The notes under the pieces were generated by a model. It did no database searches. It saw only the letters and a program-made list of their open reading frames with translations, and had not been told where the DNA came from. A DNA stretch of 11,378 nucleotides. It comes from Chloromonas sp. AAM2 (taxonomy: Eukaryota > Chlorophyta > Chlorophyceae > Chlamydomonadales > Chlamydomonadaceae). Shown here piece after piece: positions 9,401-11,378 of the stretch (the first letter of the stretch is position 1; the number at the start of each line of letters is the position of its first letter). Both the position numbers and the translations under genes were made by a program. The stretch lies in NCBI GenBank assembly GCA_004335635.1, contig QAXH01001654.1:1-11378 (forward strand). Direction: 5' to 3'.

Positions 9401-9658
9401 TAGCAGTGGTGTGGCAGATGGTTTTGGTAGTTGTCAGACCTCAATTTATTCAAACGTTGAGTACGGCTGTAGGAGTGAGTGATGGAAAATCCAGGTGACA
9501 TTTGCCAGATTAGCAGCTCCAATCAGGATTGTACAGTATGTGTCCATGCATCAAAGATGCAACAACAACTCAGCTCCATCCCCTGATGACTTGCCTGCTG
9601 CAGAAACCACGCTGTAAGCCGCCCAGCAGCAGAGAAGGGCTGGGAAGAGGCCCAACAT
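1..9658 (-). CDS. PIEZO-type mechanosensitive channel, N-terminal part, 15 exons, incomplete at 3' end
   Basis: Coding join, in minus-strand order: 9658-9595, 9134-7867, 7413-7296, 6890-6750, 6380-6197, 6143-5885, 5684-5553, 5376-5283, 4999-4816, 4389-4186, 3946-3862, 3314-3145, 2057-1451, 1018-830, 429-1. All junction phases agree and the 1,376 codons contain no stop. PIEZO proteins are very large trimeric cation channels opened by membrane tension; the N-terminal half of each subunit is a curved blade of repeated four-helix units and the pore is C-terminal. What I see is a long series of hydrophobic segments with short amphipathic linkers. Their order follows my memory of Arabidopsis PIEZO exon by exon, for example the LFPALL start, HVVLLYAMQQL in exon 3, ALYLAYFILS in exon 9, LYACLHLLALYL in exon 10, GLGYLLLAAM in exon 12 and LLLLAVQAYRF in exon 13. 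The pore domain is outside the window, so channel function is inferred. Algal PIEZOs are usually above 2,500 residues, so about half the protein is here. The family call is fairly sure; individual splice sites less so. Confidence 0.83.
430..829 (-). other. Intron 14 (GC-AG)
   Basis: This 400-nt intron has donor GCAAGG and acceptor GTGATGTGCAG. It contains a 16-bp direct repeat, TGCCAAAACTCCCGAC, at 473-488 and 516-531. Confidence 0.7.
830..1018 (-). CDS. PIEZO exon 14
   Basis: Residues 1171-1233, phase 0 at both ends. The acceptor is TCGCTGGTTTGCAG at 1019. The helix GLTSVVALCLTVVLTARA is followed by a His/Pro-rich loop and a second helix, LLRVAQAGVTAWLLADYTLQ, which resembles the plant segment ending in EYLFQLW. 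The exon ends at CTGCAG before GCAAGG, a GC-type donor. The GT dinucleotides downstream would not give the phase 0 end that exon 15 requires. Confidence 0.82.
1019..1450 (-). other. Intron 13
   Basis: This 432-nt intron has donor GTGCGT and acceptor TGGTTTGCAG. No further content is recognised. Confidence 0.75.
1451..2057 (-). CDS. PIEZO exon 13
   Basis: Residues 968-1170, phase 2 in and phase 0 out. Two phase-2 acceptors, 15 bases apart, give exon starts at 2057 or 2072. The first ~35 residues are a Pro/Ser/Thr-rich linker. Helices lie near 1005-1034, 1063-1083 and 1149-1170. Between the second and third is an acidic Gly/Glu loop (about 1122-1140). LAVQAYRFWF after the second helix and DVMGIDPDL before it fit the PIEZO pattern of a conserved Gly turn and an aromatic/basic helix end. 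The donor is CAG before GTGCGT (1450). Confidence 0.86.
2107..2205. repeat. Minisatellite, nine units of 11 bp
   Basis: Nine head-to-tail units of GTCAAGTACAG fill 2107-2205. Six are identical; units 4, 7 and 9 differ by one to three bases. On the transcribed (minus) strand the unit reads CTGTACTTGAC. The array begins 50 nt upstream of the exon 13 start at 2057. Confidence 0.97.
2588..2611. repeat. 12-bp tandem pair
   Basis: GAGTATGCCATT occurs twice back to back in intron 12. Confidence 0.9.
3145..3314 (-). CDS. PIEZO exon 12
   Basis: Residues 912-967 plus two bases. The acceptor AAATTGCCGTGTGCAG at 3315 has a plausible branch word (CTAAAAT) upstream. The donor is GTAAGC at 3144. The peptide runs IASAAVPRFLGG, then the helices AGHMLLGCTALLVP and VMGLGYLLLAAMCI. 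This follows closely the plant PIEZO block that starts with IAS and ends at a FGYIFLLLLW-like helix. Longer open frames overlap it in the other two frames. Confidence 0.85.
3315..3861 (-). other. Intron 11
   Basis: This 547-nt GT-AG intron has donor GTGGGC. Open frames on both strands cross it, but none shows coding character or continuity with the channel. Nothing else is recognised. Confidence 0.72.
3862..3946 (-). CDS. PIEZO exon 11
   Basis: Residues 883-911, phase 2 in and phase 0 out. The acceptor is TGCATGCATGCAG at 3947 and the donor AAG before GTGGGC at 3861. It encodes the short helix LPVVCALLLSTMHASV. It was found by reading the third frame, because a longer open frame overlaps it on the same strand. 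The phase fit with exons 10 and 12 supports it. Confidence 0.76.
4186..4389 (-). CDS. PIEZO exon 10
   Basis: Residues 815-882 plus two bases (phase 2 in and out). The acceptor is GATGCTTGCAG at 4390 and the donor is AG before GTGCGC at 4185. The helix LYACLHLLALYLVVLLE is followed by a Pro-rich loop of about 30 residues and then by TTWLCQVLGLQ. This order (helix, loop, amphipathic xQLGL-type motif) is characteristic of PIEZO blade repeats. Confidence 0.85.
4390..4815 (-). other. Intron 9
   Basis: This 426-nt intron holds the 29-bp direct duplication listed separately and an AAC microsatellite near 4567-4583. No other content is recognised. Confidence 0.75.
4652..4714. repeat. 29-bp direct duplication, period 34
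   Basis: Positions 4652-4680 and 4686-4714 are identical (start AGTCGTGAAGATG, end TACCACCCGT), separated by TCATC. The identity suggests a recent local duplication inside intron 9. Confidence 0.95.
4816..4999 (-). CDS. PIEZO exon 9
   Basis: Residues 754-814 with split codons (phase 1 in, phase 2 out). The acceptor is TTTGCCTCCCAG at 5000; the donor GTGATG at 4815 falls exactly where the frame would otherwise hit TGA. Two hydrophobic segments (about 756-774 and 776-790) include LVPAAWLLLGVLW and DALHALYLAYFILS. The second is one of the closest matches to plant PIEZO (helix with an HAVYM-type start). It is followed by a basic linker. Confidence 0.85.
5283..5376 (-). CDS. PIEZO exon 8
   Basis: Residues 723-753 plus one base. 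It starts in phase 0 after CATGGGCTGCAG and ends in phase 1 at ACAG before GTGGGC (5282). The peptide is a short basic linker (VLRRWARRHLDGFML) that leads into the exon 9 helix. In plant PIEZO a similar Trp/Arg-rich amphipathic stretch lies just before the corresponding helix. It is supported mainly by the phase fit on both sides, because exon 7 ends in phase 0 and exon 9 needs phase 1. Confidence 0.72.
5553..5684 (-). CDS. PIEZO exon 7
   Basis: Residues 679-722, phase 0 at both ends. The acceptor is CTTCCTGCCCAG at 5685, with a second in-frame one nine bases on (exon start 5675). The donor is GTAAGC at 5552. The helix LEVVLSSLLLVAACLGVV follows VVVVEAPP, matching the plant segment in which a Pro-containing linker precedes a helix. 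Confidence 0.8.
5885..6143 (-). CDS. PIEZO exon 6 (start uncertain by 60 bases)
   Basis: Residues 592-678, phase 2 in and phase 0 out at the strong donor GTACGT (5884). It contains a basic linker (ASRTAAAARRHARAW) and the clear helix AIATGIIVLLLAWLLSLF. The start drawn uses CCCAG at 6144, which makes intron 5 only 53 nt long. An equally phased acceptor at 6084 (exon start 6083, intron 113 nt) would drop 20 residues that are coded by a T-rich, acceptor-like tract. I cannot decide between the two; the rest of the exon is well supported. Confidence 0.72.
6197..6380 (-). CDS. PIEZO exon 5
   Basis: Residues 531-591 plus two bases. Two acceptors six bases apart (exon start 6380 or 6374) are both in phase 1; the first follows GTGCGCTTGCAG. 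The donor is GTCAGC at 6196. The sequence has two hydrophobic stretches (about 538-562 and 575-591) separated by LLEPSALG, like the helix-turn-helix of a blade unit. In-frame reading past the donor reaches a stop within a few codons after RSANTI, so an intron is required before the next coding block. Confidence 0.8.
6381..6749 (-). other. Intron 4
   Basis: This 369-nt intron has donor GTACGA. I see no repeat, RNA or coding piece in it. Confidence 0.72.
6750..6890 (-). CDS. PIEZO exon 4
   Basis: Residues 484-530 with split codons at both ends (phase 1 in, phase 1 out). The acceptor is TGTGCTGTGCAG at 6891 and the donor AAG before GTACGA at 6749. The peptide holds one hydrophobic helix, LGSVHLLYAATCCCAAL, preceded by the linker STVLLGLQGAH. 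It sits where the plant protein has its next blade helix after the GLF turn. Cys is unusually frequent (three in a row). Confidence 0.8.
6891..7295 (-). other. Intron 3
   Basis: This 405-nt intron has a GTGAGT donor. It holds a short GT-repeat near 7165-7181 and a TGCATGCATGCAT-type alternating run near 7002-7014. Nothing else is recognised. Confidence 0.75.
7296..7413 (-). CDS. PIEZO exon 3
   Basis: Residues 445-483 plus one base. The acceptor is GGCCCACAG before GCAATC (phase 0) and the donor is the near-perfect GTGAGT at 7295 (phase 1). The hydrophobic HVVLLYAMQQLL segment followed by MGLYSLF matches the plant PIEZO pattern of a helix, a short linker and a GLF-like turn. The open frame runs beyond the donor, but the phase match with exon 4 favours splicing here. 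Confidence 0.83.
7414..7866 (-). other. Intron 2
   Basis: This 453-nt GT-AG intron is AT-richer than the exons. Positions 7490-7560 are rich in CAA/AAC words on the plus strand. No gene or RNA is recognised. Confidence 0.75.
7867..9134 (-). CDS. PIEZO exon 2 (first blade helices plus long disordered insertion)
   Basis: Residues 22-444, starting in phase 1 after TTTCACTGTAG and ending in phase 0 at CAG before GTCAGG. Hydrophobic segments lie near residues 23-35, 55-80, 106-127 and 386-418. Between the third and fourth lies an insertion of about 255 residues: acidic near 149-177 (many Glu/Asp), then Ala/Gly/Ser-rich near 190-225, then Ser/Pro/Thr-rich to about 385. The plant protein, as I recall it, has only a short linker here. 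The insertion is open in frame over its whole length with strongly biased composition, so it is most likely translated as a cytosolic disordered loop, although an unrecognised in-frame intron within it cannot be excluded. Confidence 0.85.
9135..9594 (-). other. Intron 1 (GC-AG)
   Basis: This 460-nt intron has donor GCAAGT and acceptor TTTCACTGTAG. No other coding sequence is seen in it. It contains the alternative start ATG at 9153-9151 described under exon 1. Confidence 0.6.
9595..9658 (-). CDS. PIEZO exon 1 (start codon, first half of helix 1)
   Basis: Residues 1-21 plus one base. The ATG at 9658-9656 is the first Met after an in-frame TGA, has A at -3, and no splice acceptor lies between that stop and the ATG. 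The peptide MLGLFPALLCCWAAYSVVS resembles the LLP-containing first helix of plant PIEZO. The exon ends at AG followed by GCAAGT, a GC-type donor; no GT donor nearby gives the phase 1 end that exon 2 needs. The alternative is that translation starts inside what I call intron 1, at the ATG 9153-9151 (good GCCATGG context). That would give MESFTVG and lose this helix half. Confidence 0.62.
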
Positions 9659-9663
9659 GATTG

Positions 9664-9678
9664 TCACGACACGCCCAT
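9664..9678 (-). other. Four-codon upstream ORF before the channel start
   Basis: ATG GGC GTG TCG TGA ends five bases before the main ATG at 9658. If the transcript starts upstream of 9678, ribosomes would meet this ORF first. It is directly visible; its use is inferred. Confidence 0.4.
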
Positions 9679-9715
9679 GAGGGTTTTGATCAACGGTTAC
9701 AGCGAATCAAGTTGA

Positions 9716-9722
9716 CCTTATA
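9716..9722 (-). promoter_or_regulatory. TATA-like word upstream of the channel gene
   Basis: TATAAGG on the minus strand lies about 60 nt upstream of the proposed ATG. A start about 30 nt downstream would leave a leader of about 30 nt that still includes the upstream ORF. A single short word is weak evidence. Confidence 0.3.
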
Positions 9723-10186
9723 CCAGCAAACATGCCAGGCCCAAAATCCATGGCGCTATGGACGTTGGTCGTGGCACGTTGCTTGCACAAGGTTCAACAA
9801 ATCAATTATTGTGCGCATCCGTCATCGGATGCTGGATCATCACAAACCGTGAAGTGTCATCGAGCGATGAACGCATTTCATTCTGTCGACGTTCCATTCT
9901 ACAATCGCGGGGGGGATGGGGGTTGATGGCGTTGTCATGACTCACAACAATCAGTTGTGTGACCAACTCAAATGCGAGTCTGATCTCGATCATTCACTCA
10001 ATCCCACGTTCTCTCATCCACGGTGTCATACGCAATTTATCTGGAAACGTGTCCAGCTATATGCAGGAATTGATTCCCACATTTTTGTGGCCAGGTGTGT
10101 GTAAGCACCACGGGCACGAGCCACAATGGAGTTGGCTAGACTGTGAGGCTCATTAGGTAGAATTATCAGAGCTATAGGTGTTGCAG
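9723..10186. other. Upstream flank, nothing recognised
   Basis: This should contain the channel promoter and possibly a divergent promoter for a plus-strand neighbour. A G-run near 9908-9923 (GGGGGGGATGGGGG) is the only notable composition. Short open frames on both strands show no recognisable family. Confidence 0.5.
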
Positions 10187-11078
10187 GTCAGGAGTGTGCT
10201 GTGAAGATGTGGAGAATGAGTCGGCTTTGTTGGCCGCTGTTGGTAATGCATTTGAGCTTGGGGCCTGGTTGAATCCAACCTGTGTTATTGCAGTCAGGCA
10301 GGCCCCCCCCGATCAAAACAAAGTCTTAGAACTGCTTCCTACTCTCCGCTGTTGCGCCTCTCTGCTTGATCTGTGGCAAACAGGGGAATGAAAATGTGAT
10401 CTGGATACCCTGAACTTTGGTGACCGTCAGCTAGCCGCGTTAAGTGTGGATGCATGAGCTGGTGCAACGGTATGTGTGCCAAAGGCCAGGCGGGCCAGTA
10501 TTCACATCGATTACATTCTCATTCCCGCAGCATTCTATGGAGGCGAGCAAGAAGCGGGTTATGTCCTTGTTGGTGCGCTCAGGAAACCGAAATACACTAA
10601 CATCAGAGACCTTCTTTGGCGTGAGCCAGAGTATGCTGTAACTGACCAAGAGAGCTATTTCACAAGGAGGAAGTGCACACCATGAAGCACGCATTGTCCA
10701 ACAATGCACGGCTGACGACATAGCTATTTTACTGCTGCTTTCCACTGCTTTAGGACAAGGCGCAATAGGCAAAGCAACCGACCCAACCACCCCGCCGCCA
10801 GACCCCAGGCTAACAAGCATAGGCCAGAAACAGCAGACGGGCGACACCAAAACACAAACACACAGGTCACAGACAGGCAGACACCACACGCGGGCCCAAG
10901 CCAGAGGTCTCAGCAACACAACCAGGCCCCCTCCTCTCCTGGAGCGCTCAACCCCTCCTCGCAGGGCCGGAGACCAGCCAGGGAGATGAGCTCATTATGG
11001 CGTCCCTTAATGGCCAGTCACACTGCCGGTGCCCAGACGCGGAAATCCCGAGCCCAGTTGGAATTCTACTTAACGTGA
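10187..11078 (+). CDS. Speculative plus-strand gene fragment, three exons, unknown product
   Basis: A phase-consistent set can be drawn: 10187-10242 (after TTGCAG, donor GTAATG), 10531-10630 (after CTCATTCCCGCAG, donor GTATGC) and 10754-11078 (after CCACTGCTTTAG, ending at TGA 11076-11078). The middle piece reads FYGGEQEAGYVLVGALRKPK and more; the last is a 107-codon open frame rich in Gln, Asn, Arg and Pro that looks like a disordered tail. The 5' end was not found and I recognise no family. The C/A-rich composition of the last exon lowers the chance of stops, so the open frame could be accidental. The alternative is intergenic sequence or a decayed element. Confidence 0.2.
10247..10530. other. 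No supported feature
   Basis: It holds a C-run near 10302-10309 and short open frames without recognisable similarity. It would be an intron in the speculative plus-strand model. Confidence 0.4.
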
Positions 11079-11115
11079 TATGTATAGGAAGATTCCATCA
11101 ATCAACCACGCAGCA

Positions 11116-11242
11116 CTGAAGCACTGAAAGCCTAGCCCAAAGAAGGCGACAGCAGGGCAGGCAAAACAGCGAAAACCTATGTACAAAAGGATTTCTAGTG
11201 AAAGCACGCAGATCAGCTTGACAAGGCTTTTCAGTGCTTCAG
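11116..11242. repeat. Second inverted repeat, 18/19-bp arms
   Basis: Positions 11116-11133 (CTGAAGCACTGAAAGCCT) are the reverse complement of 11224-11242 apart from one extra base in the right arm. The spacer is 90 nt. It lies just left of the 40-bp hairpin, and the 8-bp TTCCTGAG word recurs between them. Confidence 0.88.
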
Positions 11243-11252
11243 TTCCTGAGTA

Positions 11253-11363
11253 CTTCCTGAGCTTTTCACGGCCGTGTTCGGCTGGACCCAATGATGATGA
11301 TGATGATGATGATGAGCTTACAGATTGGGTCCAACCAAACACGGCCGTAAAAAGCTCAGGAAG
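11253..11363. repeat. 40-bp inverted repeat around an ATG microsatellite (long hairpin)
   Basis: The left arm 11253-11292 (CTTCCTGAGC...TGGACCCAAT) matches the reverse complement of the right arm 11324-11363 at 37 of 40 positions. The 31-nt loop contains most of eight ATG triplets (11291-11314). At each of the three differences the left arm has C and the reverse-complemented right arm T. A minus-strand RNA would therefore pair all 40 positions using three G-U wobbles, while a plus-strand RNA would have three C-A mismatches. It could be a small-RNA precursor, the two ends of a miniature element, or a simple palindromic duplication. Confidence 0.92.
11291..11314. repeat. (ATG)8 microsatellite
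   Basis: Eight perfect ATG triplets begin at the tip of the left arm of the 40-bp inverted repeat and fill most of the loop. Confidence 0.97.
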
Positions 11364-11378
11364 CATCAGAACAGTCAG

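Noticed and set aside
10440..10919. 159-codon minus-strand open frame (Cys/Val-rich start)
   Set aside because: The start is the reverse of a C/A-rich tract (CACA-type), giving Val/Cys/Leu runs. No recognisable domain was seen and it conflicts with better splice signals on the plus strand.
11070..11366. 98-codon minus-strand open frame with a Ser run and hydrophobic end
   Set aside because: It is built across the hairpin; the Ser run is the (ATG)8 microsatellite read in reverse. No family is recognised.

Overview
The window looks like nuclear DNA of a green alga. Coding pieces are short, GC-rich in the third codon position, and split by many introns of roughly 170-1,100 nt. The spacers are rich in CA/TG and TGCATGC words and carry minisatellites and microsatellites. 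There are no bacterial operons, Shine-Dalgarno sites, rRNA, tRNA or CRISPR arrays. The lineage (chlorophyte, perhaps volvocalean) is inferred from this texture and from protein similarity. It has not been tested by search.

Positions 1-9658 on the minus strand carry the 5' part of one large gene for a PIEZO-type mechanosensitive channel. I rebuilt it by hand as 15 exons whose phases all agree: 4,128 coding nt, 1,376 residues, no internal stop. The last exon runs off the window at position 1. The reading rests on the order of hydrophobic segments and on local resemblance, recalled from memory, to the N-terminal blade of the plant (Arabidopsis) PIEZO protein. The C-terminal pore half lies outside the window. 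Two introns appear to use GC instead of GT at the donor. Exons 2 and 13 carry low-complexity, acidic, probably disordered loops between membrane segments. Intron 12 holds a nine-unit 11-bp minisatellite close to the exon 13 acceptor.

Positions 9659-9730 hold the likely 5' leader, with a four-codon upstream ORF and a TATA-like word. From about 9730 to 11378 I recognise no gene family. A three-exon plus-strand model (10187-10242, 10531-10630, 10754-11078) is phase-consistent but speculative. The right edge holds the clearest non-coding structure, a 40-bp inverted repeat (11253-11292 / 11324-11363) around eight ATG triplets, with a second weaker inverted repeat beside it.

No multi-gene system is visible. 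The window is essentially one long membrane-channel gene plus a repeat-bearing upstream flank.
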